From: Candidatus Niyogiibacteriota bacterium
GTDB lineage: Bacteria > Patescibacteriota > Minisyncoccia > HO2-45-28
Length of the DNA: 6,020 nt
Assembly (NCBI GenBank): GCA_016177385.1
Contig: JACOVJ010000004.1
Span: forward strand, 1-6,020
Direction of reading: 5' to 3'
The notes under the pieces are model-generated. The model saw only the letters and a list, made by a program, of their open reading frames with translations, was not told the DNA's origin and did not search any database. Position 1 is the stretch's first letter. Every line of letters begins with the position of its first letter. Below are positions 1-5,410 of this stretch, piece by piece. A program made the translations under genes and the position numbers.

Positions 1-852
1 GACGATTTTTTGCGCAAGGTCCTTAGCAAACTGTTCAGGATTAAGGGTAGCCCATATCTCGCTCCTAAGAGCTACCCTTGGGACGGATTCCGCGGCGCGT
101 TTGCCTAATGATTGAGGAAACGATTCGAGAGAAGACCGCAACGTTTTTACAATCAGAGCGGATTGATTCCAAGGGTTACCCTTCAGAATCAGATAAGGGT
201 AACCCTTAAAATCCAGAAAGGGGCTGTCCTGAATGTTTTCTGCTAGGGCGGCGGTTATGCGCTGCGGGTCCAGTGAAAAATAGATTTTTTCAAATGCGGC
301 GTTCACCAGATACGGATACCGCGCAATAACGAGACCGAACAAAAAAACAAGAATTGAAAGCGCAAATGATTTTGAACGAGTGGCTGAATGGCGATGTGGA
401 ATTTTTTTCTCTGCCGGACGATTGCTCGGCGCTGGCTTCGCTTCAACTGTGATGATTCTTTTTTCTTGGCGTAATGCATCGCTCGTGTCCTCCCACGAAT
501 CGAATCGCACCAGACGCGGCTCCTGAATTTTTCGAGCGTTCGCGACCGGCGTAACCGGATCCGGCGTTTCAATTATTTTTACGGATTCCTCCAGCGGCGG
601 CTGCGGAGTTTTATCGCCATTGCGCATCCGTTCGCGCCGCATCGTTTCCGCTCGCGCCTTGTATGTGACGAGCGAATCGAGGTCGATCATCCATTCGTTG
701 CCGGCCGCACGTTTTGCCGGGATTCTGTTGGTCCGGCACAAATATCCGATGTAATCTTTTGCATAACCGGTCAGCCGCTCAGCTTCTTTGAGCGGGATCA
801 ACTGCATGTCCGAGAAATGGCTTATTTTATTGATTTCTCGTTCGTCGGCCAT
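1..852 (-). CDS. HTH domain plus single transmembrane segment protein, partial (C-terminus beyond window)
   Basis: A frame of 284 codons runs without a stop from an ATG at 852 to base 1, so the gene continues outside the window. Residues about 17-66 look like a MerR/excisionase-type helix-turn-helix: IPLKEAERLTGY (19-30), then KDYIGYLCRTNRIPAKR (32-48) and an NEWMID wing (52-57). From recall, this style is common in Parcubacteria proteins. Residues 67-160 are charged and proline-rich, likely a cytoplasmic linker. Residues 162-177 (SFALSILVFLFGLVIA) form one membrane segment, preceded by basic residues, so the N-terminal HTH should be cytoplasmic and residues 180 onward outside. Two 37-bp palindromic repeats lie in the part after the membrane segment and are translated (KGYPYLILKGNPW at 216-228; RVALRSEIWATL at 259-270). 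The ATG at 852 is preferred because a TACAAT hexamer ends 6 nt before it; Met16 is an alternative. It could be a membrane-tethered regulator or a surface protein that reuses an HTH fold. The frame is certain; the function is inferred. Confidence 0.85.
   Translation of the reverse strand, partial: MADEREINKISHFSDMQLIPLKEAERLTGYAKDYIGYLCRTNRIPAKRAAGNEWMIDLDSLVTYKARAETMRRERMRNGDKTPQPPLEESVKIIETPDPVTPVANARKIQEPRLVRFDSWEDTSDALRQEKRIITVEAKPAPSNRPAEKKIPHRHSATRSKSFALSILVFLFGLVIARYPYLVNAAFEKIYFSLDPQRITAALAENIQDSPFLDFKGYPYLILKGNPWNQSALIVKTLRSSLESFPQSLGKRAAESVPRVALRSEIWATLNPEQFAKDLAQKIV
43..79. repeat. 37-bp palindromic element A (13-11-13), inside the HTH-membrane gene
   Basis: The left arm AAGGGTAGCCCAT (43-55) and right arm AAGAGCTACCCTT (67-79) pair at 11 of 13 positions. 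The spacer, ATCTCGCTCCT (56-66), is 11 nt. Size, spacing and spacer sequence match the elements at 171-207 and 930-966. It lies in coding sequence and introduces no stop. It is the most decayed of the three copies. Confidence 0.75.
171..207. repeat. 37-bp palindromic element B (13-11-13), inside the HTH-membrane gene
   Basis: The arms AAGGGTTACCCTT (171-183) and AAGGGTAACCCTT (195-207) are perfect reverse complements, and each arm is itself nearly palindromic. The spacer is 11 nt; on the minus strand it reads ATCTGATTCTG, similar to the spacers of elements A and C. Its orientation is opposite to that of A and C. On the coding strand it begins exactly at a codon boundary. Confidence 0.85.
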
Positions 853-858
853 ACATCC

Positions 859-864
859 ATTGTA
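859..864 (-). promoter_or_regulatory. -10-like hexamer of the HTH-membrane gene, leaderless spacing
   Basis: On the minus strand TACAAT (864 to 859) is followed by 6 nt and then the ATG at 852, which places the expected transcription start on the A of the start codon. No convincing -35 box is seen 16-18 bp upstream, and no Shine-Dalgarno precedes the ATG. The hexamer is visible; promoter activity is inferred. Confidence 0.4.
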
Positions 865-929
865 TGGGCGCCATCCCGAATTTCCGGTCTAGATGTTGAT
901 AACTTTTGAATGTTAAGAGGTAGTTCTCT

Positions 930-966
930 AAGGGGAGTCCTTGTCTGACTCCTAAGGACTCCCCTT
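930..966. repeat. 37-bp palindromic element C (13-11-13), intergenic
   Basis: The arms AAGGGGAGTCCTT (930-942) and AAGGACTCCCCTT (954-966) form a perfect 13-bp inverted repeat around an 11-nt spacer, GTCTGACTCCT (943-953), which matches the spacer of element A at 8 of 11 positions. It lies between the divergent HTH-membrane gene and the 134-aa gene. It has no T-tract, so a rho-independent terminator is unlikely. Confidence 0.85.
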
Positions 967-969
967 GAA

Positions 970-982
970 AAGGGCTGCCCTT
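970..982. repeat. single palindromic half-unit D of the same repeat family
   Basis: AAGGGCTGCCCTT follows element C after 3 nt. It has the AAGGG-NNN-CCCTT form of one arm of element B and is a 6+1+6 palindrome. No partner arm stands 11 nt away, so it appears to be a solitary or decayed half. Apart from C and D I see no other structure in the 853-1066 spacer. Confidence 0.6.
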
Positions 983-1066
983 ATGGGCTATTTGTTGGCA
1001 TTACAAAACCTTGCTAAAGATTGTTTTCTCCTTTTTTTTAGCGAAATCTCGTACTAGTGTAGAGGT

Positions 1067-1471
1067 ATGGAATCGAAGAAAATGCCGACCGGATCGCTCA
1101 TGCGCTCGTTCGATCTGTACAGCCAGAAGCTCCGGAATGAGCGCCCCCGCTTCATCCGGTTCAAGGACGGAAAGCTGATCAAACACGCCTTGACATATTT
1201 GACGGAATTTCAGATAGAGATGCTTTTCGTCTGGTTTTTACAAAGCAAAAAAAATATGCGCCCGACGATCGGCGCAGCGCTTTGCAAAGAGGTCATTGCG
1301 GATTTCATCCGAGAAAGTTCGCGGGAATACGGATTCTACGCGCGATTGGAAAAAACGATTTTCACATTCCGCGGCGCATCGCCGACACCGCAGATCCGTT
1401 CCGCAGATTTTAAAAATGCGTTCGAGAAATTAGCGCGAAGTTTCGATGCGGATCGGCGTTCGCTCCTCTGA
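1067..1471 (+). CDS. hypothetical protein, 134 aa, family not recognised
   Basis: This is an open frame of 134 codons with an amphipathic, basic product. The N-terminal 45 residues are rich in Arg/Lys. A hydrophobic-aromatic stretch, EFQIEMLFVWFLQSKK (47-62), is followed by NMRPTIGAALCKEVIADFI (63-81) and a mostly helical, charged C-terminus. There is no signal peptide, and the 47-62 stretch is too short and charged for a sure membrane span; a small helical cytoplasmic protein is the best guess. The sequence before the ATG is AGAGGT directly against it, too close for a working Shine-Dalgarno. A weak TAGTGT stands 6 nt upstream of the ATG, so this mRNA may also be leaderless. Met6 and Met12 are alternative starts. 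Its last 42 bases overlap the 60-aa minus-strand ORF. It is probably real because it occupies otherwise empty space and uses codons like its neighbours. Confidence 0.65.
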   Translation: MESKKMPTGSLMRSFDLYSQKLRNERPRFIRFKDGKLIKHALTYLTEFQIEMLFVWFLQSKKNMRPTIGAALCKEVIADFIRESSREYGFYARLEKTIFTFRGASPTPQIRSADFKNAFEKLARSFDADRRSLL

Positions 1472-1612
1472 TACAGAAAGCCGGCCCAAACCGAATGCGA
1501 TAAGCGCGATCACGATGAACAGAACCGCGATGACTGCGTCGCGTTTCCATCCCACGCGTGATGTCTTGACGGATTCTTCGAGCGGCGCTATGATGATTTC
1601 GTCATGGCTCAT
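1430..1612 (-). CDS. small single-pass membrane protein, 60 aa, possibly truncated
   Basis: This is a 60-codon frame with an acidic N-terminus ([16 protein letters not shown]), a WKRD stop-transfer-like motif at 22-25 and one hydrophobic segment, [18 protein letters not shown] (26-43). A short charged tail ([14 protein letters not shown]) ends in TSR. The FGLGRLS...E.R.PIRIE pattern resembles, from memory, the N-terminal anchor of longer Parcubacteria membrane proteins. If so, this copy ends just after the anchor and has lost its outer domain. It overlaps the 134-aa gene by 42 bp (tail to tail) and the rpmA start by 9 bp (head to head), and the rpmA promoter lies within it. No Shine-Dalgarno is seen. 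These overlaps make it uncertain: it may be a remnant or a chance antisense frame, but the coherent anchor and its exact fit to the 1472-1603 gap favour a real or recently real gene. Confidence 0.5.
   Translation of the reverse strand: MSHDEIIIAPLEESVKTSRVGWKRDAVIAVLFIVIALIAFGLGRLSVSEERTPIRIETSR
1566..1594 (+). promoter_or_regulatory. sigma70-type promoter of rpmA
   Basis: TTGACG (1566-1571) and TATGAT (1589-1594) each match consensus at 5 of 6 positions and are separated by exactly 17 bp. The expected transcription start is about 1601, giving a leader of 0-3 nt before the ATG at 1604. It is embedded in the antisense 60-aa ORF. It is the best promoter in the window. Confidence 0.7.
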
Positions 1613-1876
1613 ACAAAAGCGGGAGGTACAGCTAAAAATTTACGCGATTCGAAACCGAAATATCTCGGAGTAAAACTTTTTGACGGCGAACGCGCAAAAC
1701 CGGGCGCCATCATCATCCGCCAGCGCGGACTTGAATTTGCTCCGGGAAAAAATGTTCGCATGGGCCACGACCATACGATTTTTGCGATTGCGGAGGGTGT
1801 TGTGAAATTTTCGTCCCGACGTAGAGCCCGATTCGACCGCACGGTCCGCATAAAACACATCGTCAGCGTCATTTAG
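1604..1876 (+). CDS. rpmA: 50S ribosomal protein bL27
   Basis: bL27 is a large-subunit protein whose flexible N-terminal tail reaches the peptidyl transferase centre and helps position tRNA. The product has 90 residues, the usual length. The N-terminus MAHTKAGG fits the family pattern (MAHKKAGG), followed by [13 protein letters not shown] (12-24), the GAIIIRQRG core (34-42), PGKNV (47-51) and [16 protein letters not shown] (54-69), which match bL27 throughout. It starts directly at MAH, with no cleavable N-terminal extension of the Firmicutes type. Its usual partner rplU (bL21) is not beside it. The gene is driven by its own strong promoter with almost no leader and lacks a Shine-Dalgarno. 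Its stop overlaps the 3' end of pyrG by 8 bp, on opposite strands. Identification is secure. Confidence 0.97.
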   Translation: MAHTKAGGTAKNLRDSKPKYLGVKLFDGERAKPGAIIIRQRGLEFAPGKNVRMGHDHTIFAIAEGVVKFSSRRRARFDRTVRIKHIVSVI

Positions 1877-3500
1877 ATTCCGCTCGCTTTCGAGCGGCGC
1901 GAAGGAATGCGTGGAACAATGGATGCGGCCGGAACGGCCGCGATTTTAATTCCGGATGAAATTGCGTTCCGACAAAGAACGGATGCTTTTTCAGCTCGAC
2001 GATCTCGACAAGGTTTCGTTCTGGATTCACGCCGGCAATGACAAGCCCCGCGCGCTCCAATTCTTCACGGAACCGGTTATTGAATTCGTAGCGATGGCGA
2101 TGCCGCTCAGTGATCGTATTTTCTCCGTACGCGCGCTGACTCGCAGTCCCCTTCCGCAGCTGACAGGGCTGTGCGCCGAGCCGCATGGAACCGCCGAATT
2201 TTCCGGCGGCAATATTTTTTTCCTGCTCTTCCATGGTGGCGATCACGGGATGCGCCGTTTTCGGATCCACTTCCGTCGTACACGCATTTTTTAAGCCGGC
2301 AACGGTCCGCGCGAATTCGATGGTCGCCAATTGCATTCCGTAGCAAAGACCAAAAAACGGAATACTGTTTTCCCGTGCAAAACGGATGGCCCGGATCTTC
2401 CCTTCGATCCCCCGCCCTCCGAAACCGCCCGGCACGATGATCCCGTCGTGCGCATTAAGTTCTCGGAGCGCTCTCTTATCCGTTTCAAAATGTTCGGCGT
2501 CGAGCCACCGGATATCGGGCCGAACGCCCAAGGACCATGCCGCGTGTTTGATCGCTTCGATCACCGAAATGTAGGAATCCGACAGCGTGAAACGGCCGGT
2601 CGCAAAATATTTGCCGATGATGCCGATAGATACGCTCTTTTTGAGCGTCGAGATCCTGCGGGCCAGGCGCACCCAATTCGCAAGATCGGGTTTCTGCGCC
2701 CTAATGCCGAATTTTTCGAAGATACGCGCGGAGATCTTCTCTTTTTCGAAATTGACCGGCACCTCATAGATGCTCTTGATGTCGGGCGCGGAAATGACAT
2801 CCGCTTCCCGGATATTGCAGAAGATCGCGATCTTTCGTTTGCGCGGAAGGTCCAGAGGAACGGTCGAGCGCGCAATGATGATATCGGGCTGGATCCCAGA
2901 GGCGTTCAGCTGGCGGACCGCATGCTGGGTTGGCTTGGTCTTCATCTCGCCCAACATCTCGGGAACGGGCAAATAACTCACCAACACAAAAAGCACCCTC
3001 GACGGGAGCGACAAGTGCATCATGCGGGCGGCTTCGAAAAAAATGAGGTTTTGGTACTCGCCGACCGTACCGCCGATCTCGATCAGAACAAAATCCGCTT
3101 TTGTGCGCAGAGCCACGCGCTCAAGCCGGCCGATGATCTCCTCGGGAATATGCGGAACGGTTTCCACGCATTTCCCTTCGTATTCAAGCGCGCGTTCGCG
3201 ATCGATGACCGTCTGATACACCTGCCCCGAGGTCATGTAATTCGCGCGGTAGAGATTCTGGTCAAGAAACCGTTCGTAATTGCCGATATCCTGATCGCAT
3301 TCAAGGCCGTCATCGGTCACAAAAACCTCCCCGTGCTCAACAGGGTTCATGGTACCGGCATCCACATTAAGGTAAGGGTCAATCTTCACGCAGGAGACTC
3401 GGAAACCCGAAGAGGAAAGGATCGCGCCAATAGAGGCGGTCGAGACCCCCTTTCCGATCCCGGACATGACGCCGCCCGCAATGAAGATATAGCGCGTCAT
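1869..3500 (-). CDS. pyrG: CTP synthase (glutamine-hydrolysing)
   Basis: PyrG converts UTP to CTP using ATP and glutamine, in the cytoplasm. The product is 543 aa, a full-length two-domain enzyme. The synthetase domain (1-265) has the P-loop region [15 protein letters not shown] (9-23), [13 protein letters not shown] (39-51), [11 protein letters not shown] (55-65), NYERF (74-78), EIGGTVGE (141-148) and the [10 protein letters not shown] stretch (187-196). The class I glutamine amidotransferase domain (about 290-537) has [12 protein letters not shown] (357-368), the nucleophile elbow FGLCYGMQ with Cys386, and His515/Glu517 in [10 protein letters not shown]. All expected catalytic residues are present. 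The wording ([19 protein letters not shown] rather than GICLGMQ) differs slightly from the E. coli enzyme. The start ATG overlaps the rplI stop as ATGA with no Shine-Dalgarno, so translation is probably coupled to rplI. The 3' end overlaps rpmA by 8 bp. Most CPR lack de novo pyrimidine synthesis, so this would act on salvaged or imported nucleotides. Confidence 0.98.
   Translation of the reverse strand: MTRYIFIAGGVMSGIGKGVSTASIGAILSSSGFRVSCVKIDPYLNVDAGTMNPVEHGEVFVTDDGLECDQDIGNYERFLDQNLYRANYMTSGQVYQTVIDRERALEYEGKCVETVPHIPEEIIGRLERVALRTKADFVLIEIGGTVGEYQNLIFFEAARMMHLSLPSRVLFVLVSYLPVPEMLGEMKTKPTQHAVRQLNASGIQPDIIIARSTVPLDLPRKRKIAIFCNIREADVISAPDIKSIYEVPVNFEKEKISARIFEKFGIRAQKPDLANWVRLARRISTLKKSVSIGIIGKYFATGRFTLSDSYISVIEAIKHAAWSLGVRPDIRWLDAEHFETDKRALRELNAHDGIIVPGGFGGRGIEGKIRAIRFARENSIPFFGLCYGMQLATIEFARTVAGLKNACTTEVDPKTAHPVIATMEEQEKNIAAGKFGGSMRLGAQPCQLRKGTASQRAYGENTITERHRHRYEFNNRFREELERAGLVIAGVNPERNLVEIVELKKHPFFVGTQFHPELKSRPFRPHPLFHAFLRAARKRAESK
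1880..1897. other. GC-rich hairpin just after the rpmA stop
   Basis: CCGCTCG (1880-1886), loop CTTT, then CGAGCGG (1891-1897) form a perfect 7-bp stem 3 nt beyond the rpmA stop and within the last codons of pyrG. No T-tract follows on either strand. It may stabilise the 3' end of rpmA mRNA or may be a by-product of the Arg/Ala codons of PyrG. Confidence 0.35.
1925..1947 (+). terminator. possible intrinsic terminator of rpmA, inside pyrG (antisense)
   Basis: GCGGCCG, loop GAA, then CGGCCGC (1925-1941) is a perfect 7-bp GC stem, followed after GA by TTTT (1944-1947). On the plus strand this has the form of a short rho-independent terminator about 50 nt past the rpmA stop. The same bases encode the conserved RPFRP of PyrG (CGG CCG TTC CGG CCG), so the symmetry may be coincidental, and the T-run is short. 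Confidence 0.35.
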
Positions 3501-3940
3501 TGTTTGGCAACGATTTCAATGATGAAGGAACCGGTCCGATCCGCGCGTTTCAGCTGAATCGTATGCGCGCCGAGCTTCTTGATCGGCTCCGCTTCAATAT
3601 CCTCTTCTGTGATGCCGGCGTCCCCGTCGGCTTCGAGGGCGGAAAGGATCTGCTTTTTGCTGATGGCGCGGTATAAATTCCCCCGCGCGGTCGCCTTTGC
3701 TCCGATTGTAAAAGTACGCCCCGCGAGCGCCGCGAGGGTCCCTGCAAATTGCGCATCCCCTCGCGATTTTTCGGCTTCCCGCGTTTTGCGGAACGCCTCC
3801 GCTTCCTTTTCGGCGCCTGGCGTCGCGATCTTCGCGAGGTTGCGGGCCAACAAAAAATTCCGCGCGTATCCCGGTTTTACTTCCTTGATATCGCCGCGCT
3901 GTCCTAAAGCCGCGACGTCTTTTAACAAAAGGACTTTCAT
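3497..3940 (-). CDS. rplI: 50S ribosomal protein bL9
   Basis: bL9 binds 23S rRNA near the base of the L1 stalk and helps maintain reading-frame fidelity. The product has 147 residues, close to the usual 148-150. The N-terminal domain [21 protein letters not shown] (1-21) and the signature [14 protein letters not shown] (23-36) are clear. A long charged helix (about 42-75) leads to the C-terminal domain, with [16 protein letters not shown] (87-102), in place of the usual GKLFGSVT, and [12 protein letters not shown] (120-131). The family's usual partners rpsF, ssb and rpsR are not adjacent. It is followed by pyrG through a 4-bp ATGA overlap. No Shine-Dalgarno and no leaderless -10 are seen before its ATG, so it may depend on a promoter in the 3941-4166 spacer or on read-through from the upstream protease gene. 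Confidence 0.96.
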   Translation of the reverse strand: MKVLLLKDVAALGQRGDIKEVKPGYARNFLLARNLAKIATPGAEKEAEAFRKTREAEKSRGDAQFAGTLAALAGRTFTIGAKATARGNLYRAISKKQILSALEADGDAGITEEDIEAEPIKKLGAHTIQLKRADRTGSFIIEIVAKQ

Positions 3941-3960
3941 GGAATTCGGAGAAGTCCGCC

Positions 3961-4003
3961 CGTGTTGATTCTCGACACGCTCGAATGCCCCTGCGCGGCA
4001 TTC
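3961..4003. other. two adjacent small hairpins upstream of rplI
   Basis: Hairpin one has arms CGTGTTGA (3961-3968) and TCGACACG (3972-3979), 7 of 8 paired plus one G/T wobble, with a 3-nt loop. Hairpin two has arms GAATGCC (3983-3989) and GGCATTC (3997-4003) with a 7-nt loop. Both would lie in the 5' leader of rplI if it is transcribed from this spacer. A leader structure or part of a dispersed repeat are both possible. Confidence 0.4.
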
Positions 4004-4025
4004 TCACTCTATCCTCGGCTCGCTC

Positions 4026-4108
4026 GTCCGTCACCTTTTGTACAAGAAATCACGCGAGGAAAAATCATTTTCTGTATTTGCTCGAATCGTGTACAAAAGG
4101 TGACGGAC
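4026..4108. repeat. perfect 19-bp inverted repeat with 45-bp loop, REP/MITE-like
   Basis: GTCCGTCACCTTTTGTACA (4026-4044) is exactly reverse-complemented at 4090-4108, and pairing stops sharply at both ends. The right arm continues to GGTGACGGACACC (4099-4111), a small imperfect palindrome. It fills the middle of the spacer between rplI and the S41 protease gene. The GGTG-ACGGA-CACC style resembles REP sequences mobilised by RAYT-type (IS200/Y1-like) transposases, but no transposase is present and I could not confirm other copies. It could also act as a transcription attenuator between the two genes. Confidence 0.75.
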
Positions 4109-4166
4109 ACCCTGCTCGCTCGCCTGCGGACGGTCTCGAATTCAACATCGGCGAACTTCTTTAAAA

Positions 4167-5357
4167 TTATGATTTTAATAATTCGATCGCTTTATCCAGT
4201 TGCGGGTCGATGGCTTCGTCTTTTTCGGTCGCGGCCTCCACGACCACGTCCGGTTCAAGTCCGGATTCGGAAATGGAACGCCCATCCGGGGTCAGCCACC
4301 GCGCAATGGTCACCTTCAGCGACGTATCGCCGGTCACCGCGACCAGCTCTTGCACCGAACCCTTGCCGAATGTTTTGGTCCCCACGATCTTGGCAACGCC
4401 GTGATCCTGTAATGCCCCCGCAACGATCTCCGATGCCGAGGCCGAACCGCCGTTCACGAGAACAACGAGCGCCAGATCCTCGAAAACATCATACCCGCGC
4501 GACCGGTGGAGTTCCTCCTTTCCGCGGCCAAAATCCTCCCGCGCGACGACATCCCCTGCCGGCAAAAACCAGCTTGCGACATCCACGGCCGCTTCCAAAT
4601 ATCCTCCCGGGTTATTGCGCAGATCGACAACGAGCTTGGAGCTGCCGGATTCGATGAATTCCCGCAGGGCTTCCCGGAAGATCGCCGGAGAACGTTCGGA
4701 AAAATTGAACAGGCGGATCACGAAAACCGCCCCTTTCTTTTCGGTTTCATAGACCGGGATCTGGATCACGCCGCGCGTGATCTCAATAACGCGCGTCTCA
4801 TCCTCGCCGTTCCGGAGAAGCGTAAGCTTCACGACCGTCCCGCCCTTGCCGCGGATCTTGCGCACGGCCTCATCCACGGTCATCTCGGCTGTAGACTCTT
4901 CGTCAATTTTCAAAATCTTATCCCCCGCTTTCACGCCGGCATTATACGCGGGCGTGCCTTTGAGCGGCGCCACCACCACCAGAATTCCCTTACGCATGCC
5001 GATCTCCATCCCGACCCCCTCAAAATCACCCCGCACCTCGGAATCAAAAAGTTTTTTTTCCTCGGGCGGGAAAAATACGGTGTACGGGTCGCCGAGCGCC
5101 GCGGTCATGCCGGAAACCGCGCCCCAGATCATTTTTTGCCGGTCGAGCTTGTCGGTCGCGACGTACTTTTCCTCGATGATGCGCCACGCTCTCCAGAACG
5201 GCTCAAAGTCCACGCGCTCGCCATCGAGCGCCGCCGTTTCTTTATTGAAAACGCTTGCGACCCGGTTGACAGCCGGCTGATTCGAATACCCAATAGCGAC
5301 CCCGGCCGCAAACAGCAGGACGCCGACTACGACCGCGATTCGAAGCTCTTTTCCCAT
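4167..5357 (-). CDS. S41-family C-terminal processing protease (CtpA/CtpB/Prc type), membrane-anchored
   Basis: This serine endopeptidase family cuts near the C-terminus of envelope proteins. The product is 396 aa. Residues 7-25 (AVVVGVLLFAAGVAIGYSN region) form an uncleaved N-terminal anchor or signal, so the catalytic part is outside the membrane. The N-terminal helical region (50-105) has the family pattern GMTAALGDPYTVFFPPEE (83-100). A PDZ domain follows (about 106-195; GVGMEIG, GTPAYNAGVKAGDKILKID). The S41 core contains LVVDLRNNPGGYLEAAVDVA (242-261) and the dyad: Ser307 in GSASASE and Lys332 in TFGKGSVQ, with Gln336. The C-terminal LTPDGRSISESGLEPDVVV (355-373) is also typical. No active-site residue is missing. 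It diverges from cysS across a short shared spacer. The stop codon lies in an AT-only 7-bp hairpin (4161-4178). Family is certain; which Ctp subtype is not. Confidence 0.95.
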   Translation of the reverse strand: MGKELRIAVVVGVLLFAAGVAIGYSNQPAVNRVASVFNKETAALDGERVDFEPFWRAWRIIEEKYVATDKLDRQKMIWGAVSGMTAALGDPYTVFFPPEEKKLFDSEVRGDFEGVGMEIGMRKGILVVVAPLKGTPAYNAGVKAGDKILKIDEESTAEMTVDEAVRKIRGKGGTVVKLTLLRNGEDETRVIEITRGVIQIPVYETEKKGAVFVIRLFNFSERSPAIFREALREFIESGSSKLVVDLRNNPGGYLEAAVDVASWFLPAGDVVAREDFGRGKEELHRSRGYDVFEDLALVVLVNGGSASASEIVAGALQDHGVAKIVGTKTFGKGSVQELVAVTGDTSLKVTIARWLTPDGRSISESGLEPDVVVEAATEKDEAIDPQLDKAIELLKS

Positions 5358-5380
5358 GGTTTCATTTTCCCTATCATCCT

Positions 5381-5410
5381 ACCATATACTATGGTTATGC
5401 GGCTCTACAA
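5381..5410 (-). promoter_or_regulatory. weak candidate promoter of the S41 protease gene
   Basis: On the minus strand TTGTAG (5410 to 5405) and TATGGT (5386 to 5381) are 18 bp apart, which would start transcription near 5374 and give a leader of about 17 nt containing AGGG. It overlaps the cysS -10 and start on the other strand. The match is poor at -35, so this is tentative. Confidence 0.25.
5385..5390 (+). promoter_or_regulatory. -10 hexamer of cysS, leaderless spacing
   Basis: TATACT matches TATAAT at 5 of 6 positions. It is followed by 6 nt and then the ATG at 5397, so the expected transcription start is the A of that ATG. If so, the ATG at 5391 would not be transcribed. The -35 region is weak (TTCATT, 18-bp spacer). 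There is no Shine-Dalgarno. Confidence 0.5.

Noticed and set aside
43..207. Palindromes A and B as the start of a CRISPR array
   Set aside because: Units are not identical, spacing between them is irregular, there are no spacers of constant length and no cas genes.
303..572. 89-codon minus-strand frame inside the HTH-membrane gene
   Set aside because: It is an alternate-frame shadow of the 284-codon open gene, which has recognisable HTH and membrane segments.
930..982. Palindromes C and D as a rho-independent terminator
   Set aside because: No T-tract follows on either strand, and both flanking genes start here and do not end here.
2331..3557. Long 408-codon plus-strand open frame opposite pyrG
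   Set aside because: It is exactly antisense to a full-length conserved enzyme; its product is Arg/His/Asp-rich without any family motif, as expected from the codon bias of the real gene.
3962..4657. 231-codon plus-strand frame opposite the S41 protease
   Set aside because: Antisense to well-conserved catalytic sequence, with a proline- and arginine-rich low-complexity product and no motif.
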